From positions 1-63,369 of the forward strand of contig PBOG01000166.1 in the NCBI GenBank assembly GCA_002724245.1: a stretch of 63,369 nt of DNA. The letters are read 5' to 3'. The notes under the pieces were generated by a model. The model made no database searches and was not told where the DNA came from. It was given only the letters and a program-made list of their open reading frames with translations. Origin of the DNA: Planctomycetaceae bacterium. GTDB lineage: Bacteria; Planctomycetota; Planctomycetia; Pirellulales; Pirellulaceae. Positions 17,548 through 26,772 of the stretch are shown piece after piece. Made by a program: the position numbers and the translations under genes. How positions within the stretch are numbered: position 1 is the stretch's first letter; every line of letters begins with the position of its first letter.

Positions 17548-19107
17548 CTATTGCCCCGCACCCAGAGTTGCCATTTCAGCACCCAACAGACGAGCGTATT
17601 CTATTTGCCGCCCAGCAGACGCAACGTGGGGCAAATTTGCGGCCAACGCCACGTTCTCTAACGTGCGAATCAAACGTTGGCATTTCGCCCACTTTCGATC
17701 CCGGTTCAGCTGCTCTTGCGATAAGCGATTCAACCGACGCCGCAACTGCGAAAATCTCTTGTAACCCTTGTGAGACTCAACACACTCCACAATCGCATCC
17801 GCTTCTTTCTGAATGATGGTAGCCGCACTCGGGTGCCAGGGGTTTGCGAGTTCCGGCCAGCGATTGATGACCTCGCGCCGAATTCGTGCGGCCAGCTTAT
17901 CGTACTGACCTCGCATCTTGTTACGATTCGAAAGTCCATCCTTGTTTTCTTTGGCCAGCCGTGAAGCAACCGTCTGTGCCTGACGAGCACGCCTCGATTC
18001 AAAGAACTCGAGTTGACCTGAAAGTCCTTGCAGAACGACACGCTCTTCGGGGCGAGCGAGATCGAGCAGGTCCGCGAACGCACTGTCGGGATGCCACAGT
18101 CGAACTACAGGCTGCGGTGGCCGCTCATCGCGTCGTCGCTTGCGTCGGTTTCCCTTGGATCCCGGCTTCGGATATTCGCTATAAGCTCGCAGAAATGCGT
18201 CCGAAGTCTTGACCGAAATGTCAATGGTAGAGGACGTCAACAACGCATAGGCGTGCGCTTCCGAAAAAGAAACAACTCCATCCTCGTTGTAATCGCAACT
18301 GGACACCGCCTGGCCAGTCCGTGTCGCCCCGAGGATCGCTGCCCAAAAGTAGCTGCTGTATTCGTGATAGTTCTCTTCATTGATATCGGGGGTACAACCG
18401 GCAGCGGGTCGCGTCTGGACGGTGGCATAAAAACCGCAACGATTGGGCTGAGCCAGTCCCTTGGACGAATCGCCCTCCTTGAAAATCACATTTGCAAACC
18501 CGCCCGAGTAACACTGCACCATTACCAACACCACCGGAACTTCGGCAGGAAGCTTATCCAAATGTCTCGTCAACTCAGTCATCAAGATTGGCTGATTATT
18601 CCACAAAAACAATTGCGTATTCTCCGGCCGTTTTTTGTCCTTTGATTTTCCACCGTGTGCAGTGACGTAAACCACCAAACGATCACCAGCCTTCAGTTGA
18701 GCCCCTTCCTCAACAAACCAATCAGCCAGATTGCTACGTGTGGTCGCCCCAGTCACACCAGGCACCTGGTGAGATCGGTAACGGTGATTCAAATAATTCG
18801 TTTTGCGGAAAATCGTCGCCAGCAGCAAATTAACGCGAGGCAGCTTGGCCTCTGCATCGACGTATTGCAGGTCGCGACCGGGGTCGTCTCCATCACTGAA
18901 AAAGATGTCATGCTGAACCGGGCCTGCGGGATACCGGGCTTCCAACACGTGTTGAAAGAAGTGAACGTTCTTCTCCAGGGAAATCTGGTTACCTGTCGGC
19001 GCATAACCGCCACCCACGGTAAGAAAATAATCCGCGGATCGAACCTGCGTTACAACACACAGGAAATGCAGGATCAGCACCGCAGCCGAAAGTTCCAAGC
19101 GTGCCAT
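17548..19107 (-). CDS. Exported legumain/caspase-like (clan CD) cysteine peptidase with EF-hand
   Basis: A 519-residue protein with a signal peptide (to about residue 24, 'VRSADYF'). The core resembles peptidase family C13: a beta-strand ends at His151 ('LVVYVTAHGG') and another at Cys199 ('VVLVMVQCYSGG'), the classic His-Gly and Cys dyad of clan CD. An early strand 'ADYFLTVGGG' and a DNL-like 'RSNLADWFVEEG' also fit. A perfect 12-residue EF-hand loop follows at 272-283 (D-Y-N-E-D-G-V-V-S-F-S-E). The C-terminal 200 residues are basic and helical, probably coiled coil. Whether it is an active peptidase is not proven by sequence; the dyad is complete. It is divergent from the LarA-type gene. 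Confidence 0.7.
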   Translation of the reverse strand: MARLELSAAVLILHFLCVVTQVRSADYFLTVGGGYAPTGNQISLEKNVHFFQHVLEARYPAGPVQHDIFFSDGDDPGRDLQYVDAEAKLPRVNLLLATIFRKTNYLNHRYRSHQVPGVTGATTRSNLADWFVEEGAQLKAGDRLVVYVTAHGGKSKDKKRPENTQLFLWNNQPILMTELTRHLDKLPAEVPVVLVMVQCYSGGFANVIFKEGDSSKGLAQPNRCGFYATVQTRPAAGCTPDINEENYHEYSSYFWAAILGATRTGQAVSSCDYNEDGVVSFSEAHAYALLTSSTIDISVKTSDAFLRAYSEYPKPGSKGNRRKRRRDERPPQPVVRLWHPDSAFADLLDLARPEERVVLQGLSGQLEFFESRRARQAQTVASRLAKENKDGLSNRNKMRGQYDKLAARIRREVINRWPELANPWHPSAATIIQKEADAIVECVESHKGYKRFSQLRRRLNRLSQEQLNRDRKWAKCQRLIRTLENVALAANLPHVASAGRQIEYARLLGAEMATLGAGQ

Positions 19108-19275
19108 GGCACTCTCCTTTAAACTGGGAACGAACGTTGCCCGCTATCTTAACCTGAAACGTACGCATCGCCGCAAATACGGCCAAGAAACCGGCGGCGC
19201 AGTTGCCCGCTTTGCGTTCAACATGGCATAATACGCAGACTTGCAGATTATTCGTACCCAACGGGATACCATTCC

Positions 19276-20574
19276 ATGGTCGACCTTCCACTTGTTTTTC
19301 GGGTTCGCCAGCGATTCCAAGATCCACGCATTGACGACATCGCCGCTGAAACAGAGCAACAATTAGCGAGCCTCAGCCTCGGTGCGACGATCAAACCGGG
19401 TCAGTCGGTAGCGATCACCGCGGGGAGCCGTGGAATCGCCAATATTCCGGTCATCATCAAAGCGATCGTCGACCACGTTAAACAACTTCAGGGTGAACCG
19501 TTTATTGTTCCGGCAATGGGAAGTCATGGAGGCGGTAAAGCTGAAGGGCAAAAGCATATTCTGGAATCGTATGGAATCACCGAAGATTTCTGCGGCTGCC
19601 CGATTCGAGCCACGATGGAAACCGTCATCGTCTGCGACGCGGCTGAAGGTTTTCCAGTTCATTTCGACAAGTTTGCCTCCGAAGCGGATCATGTGATTGT
19701 TTGCGGGCGGGTAAAACCACACACGAATTTTGTGGGCGACATCGAAAGCGGCCTGATGAAGATGATGTTGATCGGGCTGGGCAAACATAACGGCGCCCGA
19801 ATCTACCACCGCGCGATTCAAGACCACAGCTTTGGACAAATTGTTCGCAGTGTCGCACGAGAAGTCCTCGCAAAATGTCGGATTGCAGCTGGGTTGGCAA
19901 TCGTTGAAAACGGCCTGGACGAAACGGCACTCCTGGAAGCCGTCGCGCCTGAAAACTTCGAAGCGCGTGAAAAAGAGCTGCTCGTTAAAGCCAAGGACTG
20001 GATTCCCAAACTTCCATTCCCCCACGCGGATGTGCTTCTCATCGACGAAATTGGCAAGAACATTAGTGGCTCCGGACTCGACACCAATGTGGTAGGAAGA
20101 AAATTCCTGGACCATCAAGCCGCGGAAAATGAATACCCCAAAGTAAAACAAATCTGTGTCAGAGGTTTGACGGAAAAAACCCACGGCAACGCCGCCGGAA
20201 TCGGTCTGGCGGAGTTTTGTCGGTCGCGAGTCATCCGGGAAATGGACACCTACGCAACACGTACAAATTGCTTGACAGGCGGACACGCGACCGGGGCAAT
20301 GCCTCCCCTGGACTACGAAACCGACCGCGAAATGCTCGAACACGCATACCAGGTCGTCGGCCTGGTGGACCCGGAAGAGTCCAGGCTGTTATGGATTCAC
20401 AACACTCTCGAAGTCACCGAACTGGAATGCTCTGCCGCCTACTGGGAACAGGCCAAGGAAGCGGACAACCTGGAAATACTGAGCGATCCACGACCGATGC
20501 CTGTCGGAGACGACGGCAATTTACCCGACGACTTTCTGCTCACTAGCGAAACCGAGACTGTCGGAGCGTCCTGA
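19276..20574 (+). CDS. LarA-superfamily (nickel-pincer cofactor-type) racemase/isomerase homologue
   Basis: A 432-residue cytosolic protein with the LarA N-terminal fold: 'SVAITAGSRG', 'VPAMGSHGGG' and the segment 'VCGRVKPHTNF' followed by 'ESGLMKMMLIGLGKHNGA'. In lactate racemase the corresponding His and Lys residues bind the nickel-pincer cofactor, so the binding site appears to be kept. The C-terminal half differs strongly from lactate racemase ('LLIDEIGKNISGSGLDTN', 'ECSAAYWEQA'), which argues for another substrate, as in the many unassigned LarA-like groups. No larB, larC or larE cofactor-synthesis gene is in the window. Nickel dependence is inferred. Confidence 0.75.
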   Translation: MVDLPLVFRVRQRFQDPRIDDIAAETEQQLASLSLGATIKPGQSVAITAGSRGIANIPVIIKAIVDHVKQLQGEPFIVPAMGSHGGGKAEGQKHILESYGITEDFCGCPIRATMETVIVCDAAEGFPVHFDKFASEADHVIVCGRVKPHTNFVGDIESGLMKMMLIGLGKHNGARIYHRAIQDHSFGQIVRSVAREVLAKCRIAAGLAIVENGLDETALLEAVAPENFEAREKELLVKAKDWIPKLPFPHADVLLIDEIGKNISGSGLDTNVVGRKFLDHQAAENEYPKVKQICVRGLTEKTHGNAAGIGLAEFCRSRVIREMDTYATRTNCLTGGHATGAMPPLDYETDREMLEHAYQVVGLVDPEESRLLWIHNTLEVTELECSAAYWEQAKEADNLEILSDPRPMPVGDDGNLPDDFLLTSETETVGAS

Positions 20575-20636
20575 CAGCCGCGAGCACACCCGGTTGTAGC
20601 TCCTCTCGCAAGAAACGTGGCTCCTCGCGCAAAGCT

Positions 20637-21482
20637 ATGACACCTGCAACGACTTGTGGAACCTGTGGTGTCCTGTTGCCACCCGATGCGGCTGAACAAG
20701 GTGTTACGACTTGTCCCAAGTGCACTTATGCAAAAGGACAAGCGGTGCCCACCGTAACCGGATCGCCCGCAACCCCACCAGCGCCTCCCATCAATGACCC
20801 CTATCAGCAGTTTAGGGTCTTTGATGAGCAGACCGAATGGATTTACGACGGCGAAGAACTGACCAGCGGCACGCGGTACCAGGAACTGCCCGTCGACGCG
20901 AACAAAGTTGCGGTGCCACGAAAAGTGATTTACCTGCAGGGAATTCTGCTTAGCCTGGTTGCCATCAGCTGCTTTTCTCTAGGTATGCTTGTCGGCCAAC
21001 AGAATTCCGCGTTGTCCAACCGTTCGGCCCCGTCCCAACCCTGCCTGATCCAAGGCCTCGTAAGCTATACCAGCAACGCCGGCCAGCGAATGCCAGACGA
21101 TCGGGCCGTTATTATTGCAATCCCCGAGACACTGAAGCTCGACGAGAAGCTGAATCACCGTGAATTGGGCGTCACTGAACACCCTCCCGACACGAATCGC
21201 CATCCCGACATTCTGTTGCTGCGCACCGCTGGGGGAAACCACGTTTGGAGCAACGCACGCGGTGAATACCGCATTCAATTAACACAAACCGGCAACTATT
21301 TCTTCTTGTTCTTGTCACGGCACCGCGCCCGTCCTGAGAATTTTGTCCACGACCGGAAACAACTCGCGCAAATCGGTCGCTACTTTGAGTCCGCAATAGA
21401 TTTACTGGGCAACAAAAGTTACCATTGGGAGCGCGTGAACATTGAGAAGAATCGCACTTTCGACACGGATTTTTCTCCTTGA
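20637..21482 (+). CDS. Membrane-anchored zinc-ribbon protein, unknown function
   Basis: A 281-residue protein I cannot assign to a family. The N-terminus has a CxxC...CxxC zinc ribbon (Cys7, Cys10, then 'TTCPKCTYAKG'). A Pro-rich linker and one transmembrane helix ('GILLSLVAISCFSLGMLVG', about residues 103-121) follow. The C-terminal domain beyond the membrane includes 'CLIQGLVSYTSNAGQRMPDD' and 'SNARGEYRIQLTQTGNYFFL', reminiscent of a carboxypeptidase-regulatory-like beta-sandwich. The layout (cytosolic ribbon, membrane helix, extracytoplasmic beta domain) recurs in planctomycetes. It sits 62 bases after the LarA-type gene and its stop nearly touches the ceramidase-like frame. Confidence 0.65.
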   Translation: MTPATTCGTCGVLLPPDAAEQGVTTCPKCTYAKGQAVPTVTGSPATPPAPPINDPYQQFRVFDEQTEWIYDGEELTSGTRYQELPVDANKVAVPRKVIYLQGILLSLVAISCFSLGMLVGQQNSALSNRSAPSQPCLIQGLVSYTSNAGQRMPDDRAVIIAIPETLKLDEKLNHRELGVTEHPPDTNRHPDILLLRTAGGNHVWSNARGEYRIQLTQTGNYFFLFLSRHRARPENFVHDRKQLAQIGRYFESAIDLLGNKSYHWERVNIEKNRTFDTDFSP

Positions 21483-21567
21483 CCCGATGACGCCCCGAGC
21501 GACGACGACTGCCCACGCCAGTAAGTCATCATCCACAACAATCGCAACCTGCTTGAAAGCACAACCG

Positions 21568-22944
21568 ATGTACCGTGGCCTTTGCCTCGCCCTGCTGCTG
21601 TTCGCATGCAATCTGCCCATACTGGCCTGGGGAGCGAAAACTGGTGCCGCCACCTGGCATGCTGGGGCCGCACGGACCCGCATTACACCAGATCGCATGA
21701 TCTGGATGTCCGGCTATGGCAACCGCAACCAGCCCGCACAGGCCACACTCACAGACCTGTGGGCGAAAGCCTTAGTTTTGCAAGATCCCAACGGCCACCA
21801 GGCACTTGTCATCACCCTTGATCTGGTCGGTATCGATCGCGATCTGTCCGTAATCATTTGCAAGCAAATCGAAGACAAGCTGGGCCTGGAACGCAACCAA
21901 ATCGCGATCTGCTGCTCCCATACGCACACCGGTCCTGCACTGCCCAATAATTTACGAGTGCTGCACTATCTGCAAGTCGACAAATCCCACCAACAGTTGC
22001 TGGATGCCTACGCCACGGAGCTCGTACAACGCGTCGTATCCACCGCCCAGGCTGCAGTAGCCACGCTCGAACCCAGCCAACTGAGTTGGGGTAGCGGCCG
22101 AGCTACATTTGCGGTCAATCGACGAGAAAACTCAGAATCCGGAGTCCCGGCACAACGTCTTCAAGGCGGCTTGAAAGGCCCCTTGGACCACGATGTCCCG
22201 GTACTGGCAGTCCGCAACACCACAGGCACACTGAAATCGGTGTTGTTCGGATACGCCTGTCACGCTACGGTTCTTAGTTTCTATAAGTGGTCCGGGGATT
22301 ATCCGGGCTTTGCCCAGATCGAACTGGAACAAAATCACCCTGGCTGTATCGCACTGTTTTGGGCCGGATGTGGCGCAGATCAAAACCCATTGCCTCGACG
22401 CACCGTCGCACTTGCCCGACACTACGGGCGACGTCTGGCAGACGCAGTCGATACTGTCCTGTTGACCAGCCAGATGCACCCCATCACTGGAAAACTAGAA
22501 ACTTCGTACCGCGAAATCGACCTGGCGTTGGCTCAATTACCCTCTCAAGAAACACTGAAAACGGAAGCGATGTCCTCGAATCGATTTGTCGCAACCCGGG
22601 CCCGTATGCTGCTGGCAAAACAGGAACAGGGACAGCCGCTGCCGAAGAGCTACCCCTATCCTATCGGCGTCTGGAAGCTGGGGAATGACGTACAGTTCAT
22701 CGCACTTGGTGGTGAGGTGGTAGTCGACTTTGCGGTTCGCCTGAAAGCCGAACTATCCGGGGTGCGCACCTGGGTTGCGGGCTATACAAATGATGTGATG
22801 GCTTATATCCCGTCTCGCCGGGTTCTCCGTGAGGGTGGTTACGAAGGTGCCTCAGCCATGGTCTACTATGGCTTGCCTGGCGTCTGGTCCGAAGAAGTGG
22901 AAAAACGGATTGTCGACGAAGTGCAACATCAGCTCACTCCCTGA
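21568..22944 (+). CDS. Secreted neutral/alkaline ceramidase-like protein
   Basis: A homologue of the N-terminal catalytic domain of neutral (non-lysosomal) ceramidase, which hydrolyses N-acyl-sphingosines. The domain begins 'AGAARTRITPDRMIWMSGYG'. It shows the zinc-ligand motifs 'CCSHTHTGPALPNN' and 'GYACHATVLSFYKWSGDYPG', and 'WAGCGADQNPLPR'. It lacks the C-terminal domain of full ceramidases (459 residues against 650 or more), as is common in planctomycete members whose substrates are untested. The ATG at 21568 puts a signal peptide at the N-terminus; in-frame ATGs at 21442 and 21487 are alternatives, the latter 5 bases after the preceding stop. Confidence 0.8.
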   Translation: MYRGLCLALLLFACNLPILAWGAKTGAATWHAGAARTRITPDRMIWMSGYGNRNQPAQATLTDLWAKALVLQDPNGHQALVITLDLVGIDRDLSVIICKQIEDKLGLERNQIAICCSHTHTGPALPNNLRVLHYLQVDKSHQQLLDAYATELVQRVVSTAQAAVATLEPSQLSWGSGRATFAVNRRENSESGVPAQRLQGGLKGPLDHDVPVLAVRNTTGTLKSVLFGYACHATVLSFYKWSGDYPGFAQIELEQNHPGCIALFWAGCGADQNPLPRRTVALARHYGRRLADAVDTVLLTSQMHPITGKLETSYREIDLALAQLPSQETLKTEAMSSNRFVATRARMLLAKQEQGQPLPKSYPYPIGVWKLGNDVQFIALGGEVVVDFAVRLKAELSGVRTWVAGYTNDVMAYIPSRRVLREGGYEGASAMVYYGLPGVWSEEVEKRIVDEVQHQLTP

Positions 22945-22989
22945 TCTTATCTCGTGGGAGTATTTCGCAAGGAAGGCCGTTTGGTAGCG

Positions 22990-24225
22990 ATGGGTTCTCC
23001 TGTTCAATCCCTGGAAACACAGGCCACAACGCCTGCCGCGCCAGCGCTTGCAGAAGCAGCAATCCGCCCGGAGTCTCCCGCGGCAACGGCAACGGAAGCA
23101 AAACGCCCTGCGACACCATTTCATTACTACCCCTTCTGGTCACCCCGATTCTGGCATGGCATGACACTGGGGCCCTGGCTACGGCTGCTACGCCGCAATG
23201 GCCTGCTCAGCGTCCATCCTCTCCGCTACCCATTGCTCATCGCTGTGACGTTCTTTTCGTCTCTCAATGGCGTCCTTCGCTTCGTTCAGCGGATCACACA
23301 CGGTAAACGCCTGGCGCAGACATCGCTACCGACAGCTCCGCTGTTTATTGTTGGTCACTGGCGTAGCGGTACGACCTACCTGCACGAACTCATGGTTCAG
23401 GATCGTCGTTTTGCCAGTCCTACTAGCCTGCAATGCTTTCTACCGCATCATTGGCTGTTGACCGGATGGCTGTTCAACCGTTTCGGTAGCTTTCTACTGC
23501 CCAAGAAACGCCCGATGGACAATGTGGAAACCGGCTGGGACCGGCCGCAGGAAGACGAATTCGCCCTCCTCTCGATGGGCGCGCCTTCACCTTATGAGCG
23601 CATGGCTTTTCCGAATCACCCGCCCCGTCACATGGACTACCTGACTATGGAGGGGCTGACTGAGCATGAGCTGGAACATTGGAGCAACAAACTCAAGGAG
23701 TTTCTGGTCACAATCGCCTACAAGAATCCAGGCAAACAGATCATTCTTAAATCCCCACCGCACACCGGACGTGTGAAACTCCTAGCCAAGCTATTTCCAG
23801 AAGCACGCTTCGTCCACATCTCTCGTAATCCTTATTCGGTCTTTGCCTCCACACGGCGACTTTGGCAGTCACTGGACGAAGTTCAAGGATTGCAATTGCC
23901 ACGCCACGAAACACTTGACGATTACGTATTCGAATCTTTTGACCGGATGTACGGTGCCTTTGAGCGTGCGCGGGAAGAGTTACCAGATGACCGCATCTGC
24001 GATGTCAAATACGAAGATTTGACACGGGACCCACTGGGACAGTTGAACGCCATTTACCAGCACCTCAATCTGGGCGACTTCAGCGAAACCCGCGAACAAG
24101 TGGCCGCGTTCACCAGCAAGCAACGGGACTATCGCACCAACCAGCACTCGTTGGACGAGGCAACCCGAAAGACGATCTACCAGCGCTGGTCAGGTTATTT
24201 CCGACGATACGGTTATGATGCCTGA
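22990..24225 (+). CDS. Sulfotransferase family protein
   Basis: A PAPS-dependent sulfotransferase-fold enzyme of about 411 residues. The 5'-phosphosulfate-binding loop is 'PLFIVGHWRSGTTYLHELM' and the 3'-phosphate-binding motif is 'RFVHISRNPYSVFAST'. 'KSPPHTGRV' and 'YEDLTRDPLGQL' also fit the family. The ATG at 22990 has a GGAAGG about 13 bases upstream; a GTG at 22954 is possible but has no SD. Its last bases overlap the start of the SDR gene, so the two are probably co-translated. The acceptor (lipid, sugar or small molecule) is unknown; proximity to a ceramidase-like gene makes a lipid or glycan conceivable but unproven. Confidence 0.85.
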   Translation: MGSPVQSLETQATTPAAPALAEAAIRPESPAATATEAKRPATPFHYYPFWSPRFWHGMTLGPWLRLLRRNGLLSVHPLRYPLLIAVTFFSSLNGVLRFVQRITHGKRLAQTSLPTAPLFIVGHWRSGTTYLHELMVQDRRFASPTSLQCFLPHHWLLTGWLFNRFGSFLLPKKRPMDNVETGWDRPQEDEFALLSMGAPSPYERMAFPNHPPRHMDYLTMEGLTEHELEHWSNKLKEFLVTIAYKNPGKQIILKSPPHTGRVKLLAKLFPEARFVHISRNPYSVFASTRRLWQSLDEVQGLQLPRHETLDDYVFESFDRMYGAFERAREELPDDRICDVKYEDLTRDPLGQLNAIYQHLNLGDFSETREQVAAFTSKQRDYRTNQHSLDEATRKTIYQRWSGYFRRYGYDA

Positions 24226-25297
24226 AAACCCGCGGCCGGCACCCACCCTATCGGGTGCAAGTGCGCTGAAGCCTCCCCTGCCATTACTGATCACCGGGAT
24301 CGCCGGCGTAGCCGGCTACAACGCATTCCACTACTTTCGCGCACGTTACCCCGGGCAGGTGATCGGCACGCGACGCGCCGACAACCGACGCCTCACCGGC
24401 GAAGGGGTTGCCGCCTGTGACATCCATGACCCGACACGTTTGGAGTCGCTGTTTCAGCAGCACTCCTTCGCGGCAGTACTGAACGCAGAAGGAACCTGCG
24501 CGCTGCGCAGCTGTGAGCTCGACCCACCACTGGCATGGAGAATTAATGTGCTGGGTGTCGCCAACCTGCTGCGACTATTGCAACCCACCACCCGGCTGGT
24601 CCACTTGTCCGTCGACCTGGTCTTTTCCGGGAATGGTGCTGGAGACTATCTCGAAACCGATCCGACGGACCCAGTTACCGTTTACGGCAAAACGATGCGT
24701 CAATCCGAGCGACTGGTACTCGATTCCCACCCGGCGGCAACCGTACTCCGCATCTCACTGCCGATGGGCATCAGCTTTAACGGACACGCAGGCGCAATCG
24801 ACTGGATCCAGGCTCGTTTTCAAGCAAGTAAACCGGCCACGCTGTATTACGACGAAGTCCGCACACCGACCTACACCGACTGCCTGAATCGTACGCTCGA
24901 ACGGATACTGGCCGGCTCCAACCGTGGCGACGGCCCTTTTGCCGGCCTGTTCCATGCCGGCGGGCCGAGACAATTGAGCCTGTACCAGATCGCACAAATC
25001 GTCAACCGCATCGGGGGCTACGACCCGGACCTGCTGATTGGCTGCCCCCGCCAGGCAGCGGGCCCCATACCACCGCGCGCGGGCAACGTCACGCTCGATT
25101 CAAGCCGCCTGGCAGCACAACTCGGATCAGCGCCCTTTACGCCCTGGCCATTGGACGGCAGTCAGGTACCAACCGATCGCCAATGGCATCACGTGCGGCA
25201 GGGGGACGAATCCCCTGACCTGCTGATAAACACGCTCTATCGCAATCCGGCGTATCCAGGCAACGGCCCAGAGCGGCCAGACACGGACCACCACTAA
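24215..25297 (+). CDS. NAD(P)-dependent SDR, dTDP-4-dehydrorhamnose reductase-like
   Basis: An extended short-chain dehydrogenase/reductase of 360 residues. The nucleotide-binding motif is 'ITGIAGVAGYNAFHYF' (GxxGxxG), 'NVLGVANLLRLL' follows, and the catalytic Tyr and Lys are in 'YGKTMRQSERLVL'. The substrate-binding half ('DEVRTPTYTDCLNRTLERIL', 'FHAGGPRQLSLYQIA') is RmlD-like. It is no complete match to a rhamnose operon, since no rmlA-C genes are near. The gene starts inside the 3' end of the sulfotransferase (11-base overlap). Its TAA overlaps the TAG of the convergent MFS gene in the shared CTAA, an unusually tight convergent end. Confidence 0.82.
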   Translation: MMPENPRPAPTLSGASALKPPLPLLITGIAGVAGYNAFHYFRARYPGQVIGTRRADNRRLTGEGVAACDIHDPTRLESLFQQHSFAAVLNAEGTCALRSCELDPPLAWRINVLGVANLLRLLQPTTRLVHLSVDLVFSGNGAGDYLETDPTDPVTVYGKTMRQSERLVLDSHPAATVLRISLPMGISFNGHAGAIDWIQARFQASKPATLYYDEVRTPTYTDCLNRTLERILAGSNRGDGPFAGLFHAGGPRQLSLYQIAQIVNRIGGYDPDLLIGCPRQAAGPIPPRAGNVTLDSSRLAAQLGSAPFTPWPLDGSQVPTDRQWHHVRQGDESPDLLINTLYRNPAYPGNGPERPDTDHH

Positions 25298-26772
25298 GCC
25301 TCCGTAGCAGCCTCTTCTCCCGCCAGCTCAATGACCTTGTACCCGCCCTGCGCTTTATAGTACAGCAACAGAATCAGGAATCCGATTGCCATCCCCGTGG
25401 GAAGCAACGCGGTCGTTGCCAGAGCAGAACGACCGCCGAGCGTAAACGCATCCTTGATCACCTGGGAGTTGGGATCGTCAGCATTCTCCATAGCAGCCTG
25501 CTGCTTGTCGGCTATGAGCTCCTGAAATTCGACGATCTTGATTCCCATCGACTTCCCCCAGGAAGGAAACGAGTTGGTCTCCGGTGCCTTGAACTCTGCA
25601 AAGACTTCAGCATGATTCGCTTCCAGATGGGCGCTCGTCGCCTGAGACTGCCAGACCCCAATCAGCTCACCCCCAATCAGCCCCACGGAAAGCATGCCCG
25701 CCCCGCCCAAGGCACTCATGGCGACCGCACCGCACTGGGGATAGCGTTCCCCCGCCACAGCCAGCATCGTCGGCCACAGAAAGGCCTTGCCCAGCGCGTA
25801 GAGCGTAGCCGCGGCAAAAATCATACCTACCGTAGAAATCTCGGTGGACAACCAGAGCAGCCCCATGACTGCCAACACTGAACTCAGCAGCAACAACCCA
25901 ATGGGATTGATCTGGTGCACAATCGGACCAGCAAAGAACCGCAAGGCAAACATCAAAAACGAGGTATAGATCAGGACCGTCACCGAGTTACTGACCAGGT
26001 TCTCCATCAACCGGGTCTGCCACGAGTCAACCCCCAACTCCATGAAACCAATCAAAGCGTGCAGGAGAATGAGGAGCAAAAATGGCGGCGCGGCAAAACA
26101 ACTAAAGAGAACCCCGTAACTCACTTTCCCCCCCTGGGTGACGGTGTCTGGAAAGGCCTCTTTTAGCGACATCAGCATCAAAATCACCAGAATTACCGAG
26201 TAAGAGGCCAGGGCATAATGCCAGGGAATTTCGGCAATCGCCGCCGTACTATTCTGAAAACAGAACGCCAAAACGCCACCCACAATCAATCCACCTGGCC
26301 AACCAGCGTGCAAGATGTTCAGGTAGTGGGTCTGATTTTCCGGATAGAGCTGTCCGACCAGTGGGTTAATAACGGCTTCGTACAGACCGTTGCAAACCGC
26401 GAACAGAAAAACACTCCAGAAGAGGAGGTTGGTAACGGACGCAGTCGCCTGCTCGGGATCACTCTGTTTCAGCCCTTCATAGTAGCTGGGAGCGTAAAGC
26501 AACATTAAGGCGCTGACGATATGCAGCAGCACGGCCACTAGTAGCAACCGCTTGTAGCCGATCCCTTCAACCAGCATGCCGCCCAGAAAGATAAACACCC
26601 CAAAACCGGTAAAACCGGCTCCCATGATCATCCCAAAATCGGCACCACCAATACTAAACTCATTTGCCCAGGCCGGGCCACTTGCCGCCCGAGTAGCAAA
26701 ACCCATTCCGGCCGCGATCAACGTCAGGAAACTGACCAACATCAACGTTCCACGATTTTTCGCAACGTCCAT
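25294..26772 (-). CDS. MFS transporter, sugar-type
   Basis: Inner-membrane major facilitator protein of 492 residues with about twelve hydrophobic helices. The N-terminal helix includes 'FATRAASGPAWANEF' and helix 5 'NILHAGWPGGLIVGG', wording close to the FucP/glucose-galactose-type MFS subgroup. An enlarged hydrophilic loop follows helix 10 ('ATSAHLEANHAEVFAEFKAP' and onward, about 90 residues), which is unusual in size. The substrate is unknown. It overlaps the SDR gene tail-to-tail by four bases and is divergent from the diguanylate cyclase gene. Confidence 0.85.
   Translation of the reverse strand: MDVAKNRGTLMLVSFLTLIAAGMGFATRAASGPAWANEFSIGGADFGMIMGAGFTGFGVFIFLGGMLVEGIGYKRLLLVAVLLHIVSALMLLYAPSYYEGLKQSDPEQATASVTNLLFWSVFLFAVCNGLYEAVINPLVGQLYPENQTHYLNILHAGWPGGLIVGGVLAFCFQNSTAAIAEIPWHYALASYSVILVILMLMSLKEAFPDTVTQGGKVSYGVLFSCFAAPPFLLLILLHALIGFMELGVDSWQTRLMENLVSNSVTVLIYTSFLMFALRFFAGPIVHQINPIGLLLLSSVLAVMGLLWLSTEISTVGMIFAAATLYALGKAFLWPTMLAVAGERYPQCGAVAMSALGGAGMLSVGLIGGELIGVWQSQATSAHLEANHAEVFAEFKAPETNSFPSWGKSMGIKIVEFQELIADKQQAAMENADDPNSQVIKDAFTLGGRSALATTALLPTGMAIGFLILLLYYKAQGGYKVIELAGEEAATEA

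Noticed and set aside
19363-20343. 326-codon open frame on the minus strand
   Set aside because: It lies entirely opposite the LarA-type gene, has Cys/His/Phe-rich antisense-like composition and no start signal.
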